Part shown: positions 1 to 8,981 of the stretch, in pieces
Position numbering within the stretch: position 1 is the stretch's first letter
Layout of the letters: every line of letters starts with the position of its first letter
From: an uncultured Croceicoccus sp.
Lineage (GTDB): Bacteria > Pseudomonadota > Alphaproteobacteria > Sphingomonadales > Sphingomonadaceae
Assembly: GCF_947496385.1 (NCBI RefSeq)
Contig: NZ_CANMCP010000001.1
Location: 310,001 to 374,000 of the forward strand
Direction of reading: 5' to 3'
Length of the DNA stretch: 64,000 bases
Made by a program: the position numbers and the translations under genes
Notes under the pieces: model-generated
What the model saw: the letters and a program-made list of their open reading frames with translations, nothing else
The model's database searches: none
Told to the model about the DNA's origin: nothing

Positions 1-1
1 C

Positions 2-361
2 GTGCACATGTATCACGAGGTGACCGAACCCTACCCGTTCCTGTGGCGGCTGCGGTCGGCGTTGAAACCAGGCGGGCAGGTGATCGTCGTCGATCTCGAC
101 CGTGCGACCGACGCCCACGGGATTCCGCCGAAGCTTCTGTTCTGCGAATTCGAGGCGGTGGGCTATTCGCTCGCCGAATTCATCCGCAGGCCAGAACTGG
201 CCGGCTATTACGCCCGTTTTGAGAGCAAGGGTCCAAGGCCGGACCCTTCGGACATTGAACCGTGCCAGCAGGACGTCGCCCGCGCGGCGCCCGGAATGCC
301 GGCCACCGAAATGCAGGAAACCGCCCGGCGCGGTCATGCGAACAGGGACGCATTATCATGA
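2..361 (+). CDS. SAM-dependent methyltransferase, C-terminal part
   Basis: The gene enters from the left edge, so its start lies outside the window and only about 119 residues are visible. The sequence LKPGGQVIVVDLDR is the strand that follows motif III in class I SAM-dependent methyltransferases, and it is preceded by a helix with MYHEVTEP. The SAM-binding glycine loop would lie upstream and is not seen, so the substrate cannot be inferred. The stop codon overlaps the ATG of the next gene (ATGA at 358-361), which points to translational coupling with the flavin oxidoreductase. Confidence 0.75.
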   Translation: MHMYHEVTEPYPFLWRLRSALKPGGQVIVVDLDRATDAHGIPPKLLFCEFEAVGYSLAEFIRRPELAGYYARFESKGPRPDPSDIEPCQQDVARAAPGMPATEMQETARRGHANRDALS

Positions 362-1764
362 GTTTCAAAGGGTTGACCCCTATCGTTTATGGCGGACGCG
401 AAGTCTGGCCGGTGATCGAGGGCGGCAAGGGCGTCTCCGCCACCAACCATGCGAGCTCCGGCGCGTGGGCGGCAGCCGGCGGCATCGGCACGGTCAGCGC
501 GGTAAACGCCGACAGCTATGATGCGGAAGGCAAGATCGTCCCGCAGATTTACGAGCAGATGACGCGCAAGGAGCGGCACGAGCAGCTCGTAAGCTATGCC
601 ATCGACGGCGGCATCGAACAGGTGCGCCGCGCGCATGAAATCGCCGGTGGCAAGGGCGCGATCAATATCAACGTGCTGTGGGAAATGGGCGGCGCGCAGG
701 AGGTGCTCGAGGGTATCCTGTCCGAAACCAGCGATCTCGTGACCGGCGTGACCTGCGGCGCGGGCATGCCGTACAAGCTCGCCGACATCGCGCAGAAGCA
801 CAACGTCCACTACCTCCCCATCGTAAGCTCGGGCCGGGCGTTCCGCGCCTTGTGGAAACGCTCCTATTCCAAGGTGCCGGACCTGATGGCAGCGGTGGTG
901 TACGAAGATCCCTGGCTCGCGGGCGGGCACAATGGCCTCTCCAACGCCGAGGATCCGCTGAAGCCCGAGGATCCCTACCCGCGCGTGAAGACGCTGCGCG
1001 AGATGATGCGCAAGGAAGGCATTGCCGACACCGTGCCGATCGTGATGGCCGGCGGTGTCTGGGCGCTCAAGGACTGGAACGACTGGATCGACAATCCCGA
1101 GCTTGGCACCATCGCGTTTCAGTTCGGCACGCGCCCGCTGCTGACCGAGGAAAGCCCCATCCCGCAGGGGTGGAAGGACGCATTGCGCGATCTGGAGCCG
1201 GGCGACGTCCTGCTGCACAAGTTTTCGCCGACGGGATTCTACTCCTCGGCGGTGCGGACGCGTTTCCTCAAATCGCTGGAGGCGCGCTCGCAGCGCCAGA
1301 TCCCCTATTCCCGCGTCGAGGCGGGCGAGCACACGGTGCAGCTCGATGTCGGGGTGAAGGGCAAGAATTTCTGGGTCGCGCCGAAGGATCGCGAACGCGC
1401 CCGCGCCTGGCACGCCGCCGGTTTTACCGAGGCGCTGAAAACGCCCGACGATACCGTCGTCTTCGTCGAGCCGGAAGAACGCGCCACCATCCGCGAGGAT
1501 CAGGCCGCCTGCATGGGGTGCCTGTCGCATTGTTCGTTCTCGTCATGGAAGGATCATGACGATTACACCACGGGCCGGCTGGCCGACCCGCGCAGCTTCT
1601 GTATTCAGAAAACCCTGCAGGACATCGCCCATGGCGACCCGGTGGAGAACAACCTGATGTTTGCAGGGCACGCGGCCTATCGCTTCAAGCAGGATCCGTT
1701 CTATTCCAACGGTTTCACGCCGACGGTGAAAGAACTGGTCGAGCGTATCCTGACCGGCGAATAA
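358..1764 (+). CDS. Nitronate monooxygenase-like NAD(P)H flavin oxidoreductase
   Basis: The product is 468 residues and resembles the FMN-dependent 2-nitropropane dioxygenase/nitronate monooxygenase family, a TIM-barrel fold. Supporting segments are GVTCGAGMPYKLADIA, PIVMAGGVWALKDW and AFQFGTRPLLTEES, which match the flavin-phosphate side of the barrel. The ATG at 358 overlaps the previous stop and gives the conserved beginning MSFKGLTPIVYGG, so I prefer it to longer in-frame options. A C-terminal extension carries CMGCLSHC near residue 385 and another Cys in RSFCIQKT, an arrangement that could bind metal. Nitronate itself need not be the substrate; many relatives are uncharacterised flavin reductases. 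Confidence 0.8.
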   Translation: MSFKGLTPIVYGGREVWPVIEGGKGVSATNHASSGAWAAAGGIGTVSAVNADSYDAEGKIVPQIYEQMTRKERHEQLVSYAIDGGIEQVRRAHEIAGGKGAININVLWEMGGAQEVLEGILSETSDLVTGVTCGAGMPYKLADIAQKHNVHYLPIVSSGRAFRALWKRSYSKVPDLMAAVVYEDPWLAGGHNGLSNAEDPLKPEDPYPRVKTLREMMRKEGIADTVPIVMAGGVWALKDWNDWIDNPELGTIAFQFGTRPLLTEESPIPQGWKDALRDLEPGDVLLHKFSPTGFYSSAVRTRFLKSLEARSQRQIPYSRVEAGEHTVQLDVGVKGKNFWVAPKDRERARAWHAAGFTEALKTPDDTVVFVEPEERATIREDQAACMGCLSHCSFSSWKDHDDYTTGRLADPRSFCIQKTLQDIAHGDPVENNLMFAGHAAYRFKQDPFYSNGFTPTVKELVERILTGE

Positions 1765-1774
1765 CCGCCCCGCG

Positions 1775-2785
1775 TCAGAGCCAGCCTTCGAGAACCTGGT
1801 CCGGCGGGCGGTGTCCGTCGGCCCATACGCGGATGTTGGCGATGACGCGGTCGCCCGATGCGGCGCGGCCTTCCTCGGTCGCGCTGCCGATGTGGGGCTG
1901 CGTCACCGTGTTGCGATGGGCGAGCAGGCGCGCATCGACATGCGGTTCGTCGGGATACACGTCGAGCCCCGCACCCCACAGATGCCCGCTTTCCAGCGCG
2001 GCGATCAAGGCCTCCTGATCGACGATGTCGCCGCGCGCCGTGTTGATGAGCGCGGCGCCCTCCTTCATCGCGGCGATGCGGCCGGCATCGATGAGCTGAT
2101 GCGTGGATGCGCTCGCCGGGCAATGCAGGGTGACGATGTCGGACATGGCGAGAAGATCGTCGAGCGTGTCGCAATAATCGGCGGCGAACATGCGCTCCAC
2201 CGCTTGCGGCAGGCGGTGGCGATTGTGATAGACGATCTTCATGCCGAAGGCGCGGGCGCGATGGGCGACCGCCTGCCCGATGCGGCCCATGCCCACGATG
2301 CCCAGCACCTTGTCGCCGAGCCTGCGCCCCAGCATCGCCGACGGTGCCCAGCCGCCCCATTGGCCGCGCCGGACCAGCATGGTGCCTTCGCGCATCCGGC
2401 GCATCACCCCGATGAGCAGCGCCATCGTCATGTCGGCAGTATCGTCGGTAAAGACGCCCGGCGTATTGGTCACGATGATCCGCCGTGCGCGCGCGGCGGA
2501 CAGGTCGATATGGTCGGTGCCGGCGCCGAAATTCGCGATGAGCTTTAAACGGTCGCCCGCCTGTTCGATCAGGTCCGCGTCGATCCGGTCGGTCACGGTG
2601 GGCACCAGCACGTCGCATGCCCGTGCCGCCGCCACGAGCGCGTCCTGCGATAGCGCGCCGTCATCCTCGTTCAGCCGCGTATCGAACAATTCGCGCATGC
2701 GCGCCTCGGTCGCGGGGAGGAGCTTGCGCGTGACGGCGATGCGGGGCTTGCCGTCGATGCGGCGCTGGGGAAATTCGTCGGCCAT
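1775..2785 (-). CDS. D-isomer-specific 2-hydroxyacid dehydrogenase
   Basis: This 336-residue protein has the two-domain layout of NAD(P)-dependent D-2-hydroxyacid dehydrogenases such as glyoxylate/hydroxypyruvate reductase. The Rossmann glycine motif GMGRIG lies at about residues 165-170. The catalytic Arg is in NTARGDIVD, the Glu in YPDEPHV and the His in QPHIGSAT. It likely reduces a short 2-keto acid in the cytoplasm; which one is not clear from sequence. It converges on the flavin oxidoreductase with a 10-bp gap and diverges from the SH3 protein gene, so it appears to be a single-gene unit. Confidence 0.85.
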   Translation of the reverse strand: MADEFPQRRIDGKPRIAVTRKLLPATEARMRELFDTRLNEDDGALSQDALVAAARACDVLVPTVTDRIDADLIEQAGDRLKLIANFGAGTDHIDLSAARARRIIVTNTPGVFTDDTADMTMALLIGVMRRMREGTMLVRRGQWGGWAPSAMLGRRLGDKVLGIVGMGRIGQAVAHRARAFGMKIVYHNRHRLPQAVERMFAADYCDTLDDLLAMSDIVTLHCPASASTHQLIDAGRIAAMKEGAALINTARGDIVDQEALIAALESGHLWGAGLDVYPDEPHVDARLLAHRNTVTQPHIGSATEEGRAASGDRVIANIRVWADGHRPPDQVLEGWL

Positions 2786-2947
2786 ATTGCGGCGCTACGA
2801 CCCCTTTGCCGCGCGGGTCAAGGGGGCGGCCCGCCGCATGATGGCGGAGCGCGCACCGCGATGGCGTTCCGGGCCGCGTCGGGGATAGTCATGGGGATGG
2901 ATTGCGATATTGCCCCGGATGCATCGGCGGGGCTATTGCGATTCGTC

Positions 2948-3415
2948 ATGCTCGCCAGGTTTCTGTCCGCCCTTGTCGTCGTCGTTATCGCATCGGGCGC
3001 ACCCGCGCATGCCGAGGAGGACGTGCCGTACTGGGCCTCGATCCAGGTATCGCGTGCCAACATGCGGACGGGGCCAGGCGAGAATTACGCGATCGAATGG
3101 ATTTATCAGCGCGACGGATTGCCGGTGAAAGTCGTCCGGCGGTTGAGCGGTTGGCGGCTGGTGGAGGATCCGGACGGCGCGCGCGGATGGATCGTGTCGC
3201 GTTTTCTCTCGCTCGAACGCACGTTCATCGTCACGGGCGAGGCGCTCGCCCCGATGCGCGCCAAGGGCAGCGAGACGGCGCCGCTGCTCTGGCGGCTGGA
3301 GCCGGGCGTGGTCGGCAATCTCGGCGAATGCGAGGGCGGATGGTGCGCCATGTCCATAGGCGACAGGGCAGGCTATGTCGCGGCGAACCGCATCTGGGGC
3401 GAGGGCGAACCCTGA
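2948..3415 (+). CDS. Secreted bacterial SH3-domain protein
   Basis: The start at ATG 2948 gives a clean Sec signal peptide, MLARFLSALVVVVIAS ending in APAHA before EEDVP; a longer in-frame start at 2861 would bury it. The mature protein is about 133 residues. It has an SH3_3/SH3b-like segment with ASIQVSRANMRTGPGENY and a second similar half ending in GYVAANRIWG, so two SH3 repeats in a periplasmic protein. Such domains often bind peptidoglycan or peptides. The gene lies about 107 bp before nuoA with what looks like a promoter between, so it need not belong to the complex I operon. Confidence 0.75.
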   Translation: MLARFLSALVVVVIASGAPAHAEEDVPYWASIQVSRANMRTGPGENYAIEWIYQRDGLPVKVVRRLSGWRLVEDPDGARGWIVSRFLSLERTFIVTGEALAPMRAKGSETAPLLWRLEPGVVGNLGECEGGWCAMSIGDRAGYVAANRIWGEGEP

Positions 3416-3434
3416 GCGTGAGAGCGGCGCCCCC

Positions 3435-3463
3435 TTGCGCTGTGGCGGGGCATTGCCTAGGGC
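3435..3463 (+). promoter_or_regulatory. Putative nuo operon promoter
   Basis: TTGCGC at 3435-3440 and TAGGGC at 3458-3463 are separated by 17 bases, about 60 bases before nuoA. The same TTG-N16/17-TAR pattern occurs before nuoG, lexA, ppiD and tpiA in this window. The -10 box is weak against the E. coli consensus, so this is a pattern-based call. Confidence 0.4.
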
Positions 3464-3522
3464 GTTTTCGCAAGTGCGATGTATCTGGCATGGCACGAGT
3501 CTCTTAGCCGGCGAGTCTGATT

Positions 3523-3897
3523 TTGGTCGACCTTTCGCAATATCTGCCGATCCTGATATTCCTGGGGATCGCGCTGGGGCTATCGGCCCTCTTCGTGTTC
3601 CTGCCCATGGGCGTGTCGCGCCTCACGGGTGCGCATAATCCCGATGCCGAGAAAAACTCGGAATATGAATGCGGTTTCCCCGCGTTCGAGGATCCGCGCA
3701 GCCAGTTCGACGTGCGATTCTATCTCGTCGCGATCCTGTTCATCATCTTCGATCTGGAGGCTGCGTTCCTGTTTCCCTGGGCCGTCAGCCTTGACCTGAC
3801 CGGATGGCCGGGCTGGATCACGATGATGATATTTCTGGGCGAGCTGATCATCGGCTTTGCCTACGCATGGAAGAAAGGAGCGCTGGAATGGGAGTGA
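3523..3897 (+). CDS. nuoA: NADH-quinone oxidoreductase subunit A
   Basis: NuoA is a small membrane subunit of respiratory complex I, which passes electrons from NADH to quinone and pumps protons. The 124-residue protein has three hydrophobic segments and the family motif [30 protein letters not shown], described here in two parts: the loop SEYECGF and the helix [12 protein letters not shown] with its conserved acidic residues. The frame starts with TTG at 3523, and no ATG lies nearby upstream in frame. The end overlaps nuoB by 10 bases. It is the first gene of the nuo operon. Confidence 0.95.
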   Translation: MVDLSQYLPILIFLGIALGLSALFVFLPMGVSRLTGAHNPDAEKNSEYECGFPAFEDPRSQFDVRFYLVAILFIIFDLEAAFLFPWAVSLDLTGWPGWITMMIFLGELIIGFAYAWKKGALEWE

Positions 3898-4493
3898 ACG
3901 ACACGCCTCTGGCCGCCAGCCCCAAAACACCGAACCCGCCGGGCACCACCGTGTCCGGCGCGGCGCATAATCCCGCCCTTCATGGCGAGCGCGCGCCCGA
4001 TCCCGATTTCTTCAACTCGGTCAATGCCGAGGTTAGCGACAAGGGCTTCCTCGTCACCAGCACCGAGGAATTGTTCCAGTGGGCGCGGACCGGCTCGCTG
4101 TGGTGGATGACCTTCGGCCTTGCATGCTGCGCGGTGGAGATGATCCACGTCAACATGCCGCGCTATGACATGGAACGGTTCGGCGTCGCGCCGCGCGCCT
4201 CGCCGCGGCAGTCGGACGTGATGATCGTCGCCGGTACGCTGTGCAACAAGATGGCGCCTGCGCTGCGCAAGGTTTACGACCAGATGTCCGATCCCAAATA
4301 TGTGATCAGCATGGGCAGCTGCGCCAATGGCGGCGGCTATTACCATTACAGCTATTCGGTGGTGCGCGGCTGTGACCGGATCGTGCCGGTCGACATCTAC
4401 GTGCCCGGCTGCCCGCCCACGGCGGAGGCGCTGCTCTATGGCGTGATGCAGCTGCAGCGCAAGATCCGCCGCGTCGGAACGGTGGAACGCTGA
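3888..4493 (+). CDS. nuoB: NADH-quinone oxidoreductase subunit B
   Basis: NuoB carries iron-sulfur cluster N2, the last electron donor to quinone, in the connecting module of complex I. The cluster ligands are visible: adjacent Cys at about 80-81 in ACCAVEM, a Cys in MGSCANGGG and one in VPGCPPT. The start ATG 3888 has AAGGAG at 3875-3880 and lies inside the end of nuoA. The first 45 residues are a Pro/Ala-rich, probably disordered extension ahead of the conserved core. The stop overlaps the nuoC start by one base. Confidence 0.96.
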   Translation: MGVNDTPLAASPKTPNPPGTTVSGAAHNPALHGERAPDPDFFNSVNAEVSDKGFLVTSTEELFQWARTGSLWWMTFGLACCAVEMIHVNMPRYDMERFGVAPRASPRQSDVMIVAGTLCNKMAPALRKVYDQMSDPKYVISMGSCANGGGYYHYSYSVVRGCDRIVPVDIYVPGCPPTAEALLYGVMQLQRKIRRVGTVER

Positions 4494-5401
4494 TGGCTGT
4501 CCGGCATTCCGCACCCAGGATCACCTCGAACGAAGGGGTGAGGGACACGCTGAGCGCGGCGCTGGGCGCGATGCTCGTCGACGCACATGAGGAGCATGGC
4601 GAGATCCTGCTTCGCGTGAAGCGTGAGCAATTGCCCGATGCGCTGCGGCTCCTGCGCGATTCCCACGAGTATCAGCAGCTCATGGAAATCGCCGGCGTCG
4701 ATTATCCGCAGCGTCCCGAACGGTTCGAGGTGTGCTACTGCCTGCTGTCCCTGACGAAGAACCACCGCATCGTGGTGAAGGTCAACACGGACGAGGCGAC
4801 GCCGGTGCCGACCGTGACCCATCTGTGGCCCGTCGCCGGATGGCTGGAGCGGGAGGTGTTCGACATGTTCGGCGTGCTTTTCGCCGGCAACCCGGACCTG
4901 CGCCGTATCCTCACCGATTATGGGTTCGAGGGGCATCCGTTCCGCAAGGATTTCCCGCTCACCGGCCATGTCGAGCTGCGCTATTCCGAGGATGAGAAAC
5001 GCGTCGTCTACGAACCGGTGGAACTCGCGCAGGATCTGCGGCAGTTCGATTTCATGAGCCCGTGGGAAGGGGCGGATTACGTCCTTCCCGGCGATGAAAA
5101 GGCCGAGCCGACCGAGGCGCAGACCCGCGGTGCGCCCAAGGCCGACGAGCCGAAAACGACCGAGAGCGCGAAGCAGACCGGTGCCGGCGCAAAAGCCGAT
5201 GCCAAGGCCGCGAAGCCCGTCGCCGCCGGCGAAGGCGCGAGCAAGGACGGCGGCAAGGACGCGCCCGCCCCCGAACCGACCGAGAATCAGCCGGGGCAGC
5301 CCGCGCGCGAGGGCAGGACGACCGACACCGCGGCCGGGACAGAGGTGAACGAAGACGATCCGCGCGCCGACGAGGATGCGCAGGACGGAGACAAGTCATG
5401 A
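4493..5401 (+). CDS. nuoC: NADH-quinone oxidoreductase subunit C, long C-terminal tail
   Basis: NuoC is a peripheral-arm subunit of complex I. The first 200 or so residues hold the 30-kDa subunit domain, including [17 protein letters not shown] and [12 protein letters not shown], ending at [18 protein letters not shown]. From about residue 204 to 302 follows a low-complexity tail rich in Ala, Lys, Glu, Pro and Gly with no recognisable fold. Typical NuoC proteins are near 200 residues, so the tail is an addition. The reading frame stays open and joins nuoD through an ATGA overlap, so it is not an assembly read-through. Confidence 0.95.
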   Translation: MAVRHSAPRITSNEGVRDTLSAALGAMLVDAHEEHGEILLRVKREQLPDALRLLRDSHEYQQLMEIAGVDYPQRPERFEVCYCLLSLTKNHRIVVKVNTDEATPVPTVTHLWPVAGWLEREVFDMFGVLFAGNPDLRRILTDYGFEGHPFRKDFPLTGHVELRYSEDEKRVVYEPVELAQDLRQFDFMSPWEGADYVLPGDEKAEPTEAQTRGAPKADEPKTTESAKQTGAGAKADAKAAKPVAAGEGASKDGGKDAPAPEPTENQPGQPAREGRTTDTAAGTEVNEDDPRADEDAQDGDKS

Positions 5402-6609
5402 GCATGACGCTCGAACAATCGCCGACCACCGGCGATGAGACGATCACGAACTACACGATCAACTTCGGGCCGCAGCACCCGGCCGCGCACGGCGTGCTCC
5501 GCATGGTCATGGAGCTTGATGGCGAGATCATCGAGCGCGTCGATCCGCATGTCGGCCTGCTCCACCGGGGCACCGAGAAGCTGATCGAGCACAAGACCTA
5601 TCTTCAGGCGCTGCCCTATTTCGACCGGCTCGATTATTGTTCGCCGCTGTGCATGGAGCATAGCTACGTGCTGGCGATCGAGAAGCTGCTCAATGTCGAG
5701 GTGCCGGAGCGGGCGCAATATCTGCGCGTGCTGTTTGCCGAGCTGACGCGGATTTCGAACCATCTTCTCAATATCGGCTCGCACGTCATGGATGTCGGCG
5801 CGATGACGCCGAACCTGTGGGTGTTCGAATTGCGCGAGGATTGCCTCAATTTCTTCGAACGCGCGTCGGGCGCCCGCATGCACAGCGCCTATTTCCGGCC
5901 TGGCGGCGTGCATCAGGACGTGCCGCTCAAGCTGCTCACCGACATTGGCGACTGGGTCGATACGCGCCTGCCCGAACTGTTCGGCGACGCGATGAGCCTC
6001 GTCATCGACAATCGCATCTTCAAGCAGCGCAATGTCGATATCGCCAAGGTCAGCAAGGAAGACGCGATCGCGTGGGGCTTTTCCGGGCCGTTGATCCGCG
6101 CGGCGGGCATCGAATGGGACCTGCGCAAGTCGCAGCCCTATGACGTGTACGACCGCATGGATTTCGAGATTCCGGTGGGCACCAATTCCGATTGCTACGA
6201 CCGTTTCATGGTCCGCGTCGAGGAAGTGTACCAGTCGGCGAAGATCATAAAACAGTGCATCGCCGAAATGCCGGAGGGGCCGATCGCGACGCTCGACCGC
6301 AAGGTGGCACCGCCCAAGCGCGGCGAGATGAAGCAGTCGATGGAAGCGCTCATCCACCATTTCAAGCTTTACACCGAAGGCTTTCACGTGCCTGCGGGCG
6401 AGGTTTATGTCGCGACCGAAAGCCCCAAGGGCGAATTTGGCGTCTATCTGGTGAGCGATGGCAGCAACAAGCCTTATCGCTGCAAGATCAGGCCGACGGC
6501 GTTCTCCCATCTTCAGGCGATGGATTTCATGTGCAAGGGCCATATGCTGCCCGACGCGACCGCCATTCTGGGCGCGATCGACGTGGTGTTCGGGGAGTGT
6601 GACCGCTAA
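5398..6609 (+). CDS. nuoD: NADH-quinone oxidoreductase subunit D
   Basis: NuoD is the 49-kDa subunit that forms the quinone-binding site with NuoB. The 403-residue protein shows the family signatures [14 protein letters not shown] near the N terminus, [14 protein letters not shown], and the C-terminal [10 protein letters not shown]-type segment, here [14 protein letters not shown]. It descends from the large subunit of NiFe hydrogenases but has lost the metal-binding cysteines, as expected. The start ATG overlaps the end of nuoC and the stop overlaps the start of nuoE. Confidence 0.97.
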   Translation: MSMTLEQSPTTGDETITNYTINFGPQHPAAHGVLRMVMELDGEIIERVDPHVGLLHRGTEKLIEHKTYLQALPYFDRLDYCSPLCMEHSYVLAIEKLLNVEVPERAQYLRVLFAELTRISNHLLNIGSHVMDVGAMTPNLWVFELREDCLNFFERASGARMHSAYFRPGGVHQDVPLKLLTDIGDWVDTRLPELFGDAMSLVIDNRIFKQRNVDIAKVSKEDAIAWGFSGPLIRAAGIEWDLRKSQPYDVYDRMDFEIPVGTNSDCYDRFMVRVEEVYQSAKIIKQCIAEMPEGPIATLDRKVAPPKRGEMKQSMEALIHHFKLYTEGFHVPAGEVYVATESPKGEFGVYLVSDGSNKPYRCKIRPTAFSHLQAMDFMCKGHMLPDATAILGAIDVVFGECDR

Positions 6610-7277
6610 TGGCCGACCGTTATCTCGAAGCCGACACGCCGGAACTGCGCGCGCGGTGGGGCACGTTTGCGTGGACCGACGACAACGCCGCGAAAGCGAA
6701 GGACATCGTCGCGCGCTATCCCGACGGGCGTCAGAAATCCGCGGTGATGCCGCTGCTCGATCTCGCGCAGAGGCAGGTTGGCGCGGAAACGCAGACGCAG
6801 GGCTGGCTGCCCATTCCGGTGATGGAATATGTCGCCGCCTATCTCGACATGCCGATCATTCGCGTGGTCGAGGTCGCGACGTTCTACACCATGTACAACC
6901 TGGCGCCGGTGGGTCGGTTCCACGTGCAGGTTTGCGGCACGACGCCGTGCATGCTGCGCGGGTCGGACGATATCATCGCCGCCTGCAAGGCGCGCGGCAT
7001 GGCCAAGGGGCACACGACCGAGGATGGTCTGTGGACGCTGACCGAGGTGGAGTGCATGGGCAATTGCGCGACCGCCCCGATGGTGCAGATCAACGACGGC
7101 AATTACGAGGATCTGACGCCCGACCGGCTGAATGCGGTGCTCGACGCGCTGGCGGCCGGGGAAACGCCGAAGGAAGGCACGCAGGAACCGGGGCGCCACA
7201 CCAGCGAACCGTCCGGCGGGCCGACGACCCTGTGCGAAATGGTCGATGCGAACCACGATTACCGGAGCGAATGGTGA
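6609..7277 (+). CDS. nuoE: NADH-quinone oxidoreductase subunit E
   Basis: NuoE is the thioredoxin-fold subunit carrying the 2Fe-2S cluster N1a in the NADH-input module. The four ligand cysteines can be placed in CGTTPCML and CMGNCATAP. The protein is 222 residues; after the core, about 45 residues beginning around GETPKEGTQ form a polar tail. Its stop (TGA 7275-7277) overlaps the ATG of a small membrane ORF rather than leading straight into nuoF. Confidence 0.96.
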   Translation: MADRYLEADTPELRARWGTFAWTDDNAAKAKDIVARYPDGRQKSAVMPLLDLAQRQVGAETQTQGWLPIPVMEYVAAYLDMPIIRVVEVATFYTMYNLAPVGRFHVQVCGTTPCMLRGSDDIIAACKARGMAKGHTTEDGLWTLTEVECMGNCATAPMVQINDGNYEDLTPDRLNAVLDALAAGETPKEGTQEPGRHTSEPSGGPTTLCEMVDANHDYRSEW

Positions 7278-7453
7278 TGGCCCGCGCGACCCCGTCCGAT
7301 ATTCGCAATTACCGCGTCGCAGCGGTCATGTTCTTCATCGCCTCGATCGCGTTTTTCGCGGTCGGTAACGTTGCGCTTGGCGCGGTTTTCCTCGCGCTGG
7401 GTGCGGTGTTCGTCGTGCAGGGACGCGGCGTGAGCGGTGAGGGGCACGAGTGA
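7277..7453 (+). CDS. Small membrane protein inside the nuo operon (58 aa)
   Basis: This short frame starts at ATG 7277, sharing a base with the nuoE stop, and stops at 7451-7453, sharing a base with the next micro-ORF. The product has a charged N terminus ([13 protein letters not shown]) and then two hydrophobic stretches, [17 protein letters not shown] and [17 protein letters not shown], separated by a short turn, suggesting a two-helix hairpin in the inner membrane. It resembles no standard complex I subunit that I recognise. The coupled overlaps on both sides argue that it is translated with the operon. Its function is unknown; an accessory or assembly role is only a guess. Confidence 0.65.
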   Translation: MARATPSDIRNYRVAAVMFFIASIAFFAVGNVALGAVFLALGAVFVVQGRGVSGEGHE

Positions 7454-7590
7454 TGGAACTGGTGCCGACACTGATCGTCGCGGTCATTGCGATCGCGATT
7501 GCCTGGAAATTTCTCAAAGGCGCGCTCAAGACGCTGGCATTGCTGGCGATTCTTCTTGTCGCCGCGCTTTTCGTGCTGGGAGGGCTGTGA
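7453..7590 (+). CDS. Single-helix micro-protein inside the nuo operon (45 aa)
   Basis: An ATG at 7453 overlaps the preceding stop, and the TGA at 7588-7590 overlaps the nuoF start. The 45-residue product is almost wholly hydrophobic: [18 protein letters not shown], a short basic patch KFLKGALK, then [19 protein letters not shown]. This predicts one or two membrane segments. I recognise no family. Together with the 58-residue frame it fills the nuoE-nuoF gap exactly, with one-base overlaps throughout, as expected of expressed operon members. Confidence 0.6.
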   Translation: MELVPTLIVAVIAIAIAWKFLKGALKTLALLAILLVAALFVLGGL

Positions 7591-8873
7591 TGCTCGCCGA
7601 CAAGGACCGTATCTTCACCAATGTCTACGGCTTTCAGGACTGGGGCCTGAAGGCGGCGCAGGCGCGCGGCGACTGGGACGATACGAAGGCGATCCTGGCC
7701 AAGGGTCAGGACGCGATCATCGACGAGATCAAGGCCAGCGGTCTGCGCGGCCGGGGCGGGGCGGGCTTTCCCACTGGCATGAAATGGTCCTTCATGCCCA
7801 AGGAATCGAAGGATGGCCGGCCGAGTTTTCTCGTCATCAATGCCGACGAATCCGAACCCGGTTCGTGCAAGGACCGCGAGATCATCCGCCACGATCCGCA
7901 CAAGCTAATCGAAGGGGCGCTGGTCGCCGGTTTCGCGATGCGCGCGCGGGCGGCCTATATCTATATCCGCGGCGAATATATCCGTGAGGCCGAAACGCTC
8001 TTCGCCGCCGTGCAGCAGGCCTATGATGCCGGGCTGGTGGGCAAGAACGCCTGCGGTTCGGGCTATGATTTCGACGTGTTCGTCCACCGCGGTGCGGGCG
8101 CGTATATCTGCGGCGAAGAAACCGCGATGATCGAAAGCCTGGAAGGCAAGAAGGGGCAACCGCGCCTGAAACCGCCATTCCCGGCCGGTGCGGGCCTGTA
8201 CGGGTGCCCGACGACGGTGAACAACGTGGAATCCATCGCGGTCGCACCGACGATCATGCGGCGCGGCGCGAACTGGTTCAACAGCTTCGGCCGCGAGAAC
8301 AACAAGGGCACGAAGCTGTTCCAGATTTCGGGCCATGTCGAAAAGCCCTGCGTCGTCGAGGAATCGATGAGCATCCCGTTCAGCGAGCTGATCGAGAAGC
8401 ATTGCGGCGGCATTCGCGGCGGCTGGGACAATCTGCTGGCCGTGATTCCGGGCGGATCGTCGGTTCCCCTCGTACCCGCGGCGCAGATCAAAGACGCGCC
8501 GATGGATTTCGACGGGCTCAAGGAGCTGGGCTCCGGCCTCGGCACCGCGGCGGTCATCGTTATGGACAAGTCCACCGACATCGTCCGCGCGATTTCGCGG
8601 ATCAGCTATTTCTACAAGCACGAGAGCTGCGGCCAGTGCACCCCCTGCCGCGAGGGCACCGGCTGGATGTGGCGCGTGATGGAACGTCTTCGCGAAGGGG
8701 ACGCCGCGCCCGAAGAGATCGACATGCTGTTCGAAGTGACGAAGCAGGTCGAGGGCCACACCATCTGCGCGCTGGGCGATGCGGCGGCTTGGCCGATCCA
8801 GGGGCTGATCCGTCATTTCCGCCCCGAGCTGGAGCGGCGGATCGGCGCGAACCTGCCGGAAGCGGCGGAATGA
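7590..8873 (+). CDS. nuoF: NADH-quinone oxidoreductase subunit F
   Basis: NuoF binds NADH, FMN and the 4Fe-4S cluster N3, and is the electron entry point of complex I. The 427-residue protein contains the NADH-binding glycine motif [13 protein letters not shown], the FMN segment [12 protein letters not shown], and the cluster ligands in [12 protein letters not shown] with a fourth Cys in [12 protein letters not shown]. The start ATG 7590 overlaps the stop of the preceding micro-ORF. Confidence 0.97.
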   Translation: MLADKDRIFTNVYGFQDWGLKAAQARGDWDDTKAILAKGQDAIIDEIKASGLRGRGGAGFPTGMKWSFMPKESKDGRPSFLVINADESEPGSCKDREIIRHDPHKLIEGALVAGFAMRARAAYIYIRGEYIREAETLFAAVQQAYDAGLVGKNACGSGYDFDVFVHRGAGAYICGEETAMIESLEGKKGQPRLKPPFPAGAGLYGCPTTVNNVESIAVAPTIMRRGANWFNSFGRENNKGTKLFQISGHVEKPCVVEESMSIPFSELIEKHCGGIRGGWDNLLAVIPGGSSVPLVPAAQIKDAPMDFDGLKELGSGLGTAAVIVMDKSTDIVRAISRISYFYKHESCGQCTPCREGTGWMWRVMERLREGDAAPEEIDMLFEVTKQVEGHTICALGDAAAWPIQGLIRHFRPELERRIGANLPEAAE

Positions 8874-8887
8874 TGGCGGCATACGGT

Positions 8888-8915
8888 TTGACAGGCGCGT
8901 CAATGTCGCTAGCAC
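8888..8915 (+). promoter_or_regulatory. Putative internal promoter before nuoG
   Basis: TTGACA at 8888-8893 and TAGCAC at 8910-8915 are 16 bases apart in the 108-base gap between nuoF and nuoG, the widest gap in the operon. The -35 box is a perfect consensus match. The stretch can alternatively be read as a 38-codon ORF (8873-8989) that overlaps the nuoG start. I favour the promoter reading because that peptide has no recognisable features. Confidence 0.4.
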
Positions 8916-8981
8916 GCGCGCAACGCCGCATGGCGAACACGGGCGCGATGGCGCCGACCCAAGCAGAGAAGTATTCCCACT

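Noticed and set aside
334-1530. 398-codon frame on the minus strand opposite the flavin oxidoreductase
   Set aside because: It mirrors a well-supported gene with clear flavoprotein motifs; such long antisense frames are common in GC-rich codon usage.
5287-6543. 418-codon frame on the minus strand opposite nuoC-nuoD
   Set aside because: nuoD is unmistakable here and the antisense product is rich in His, Arg and Asp with no domain.
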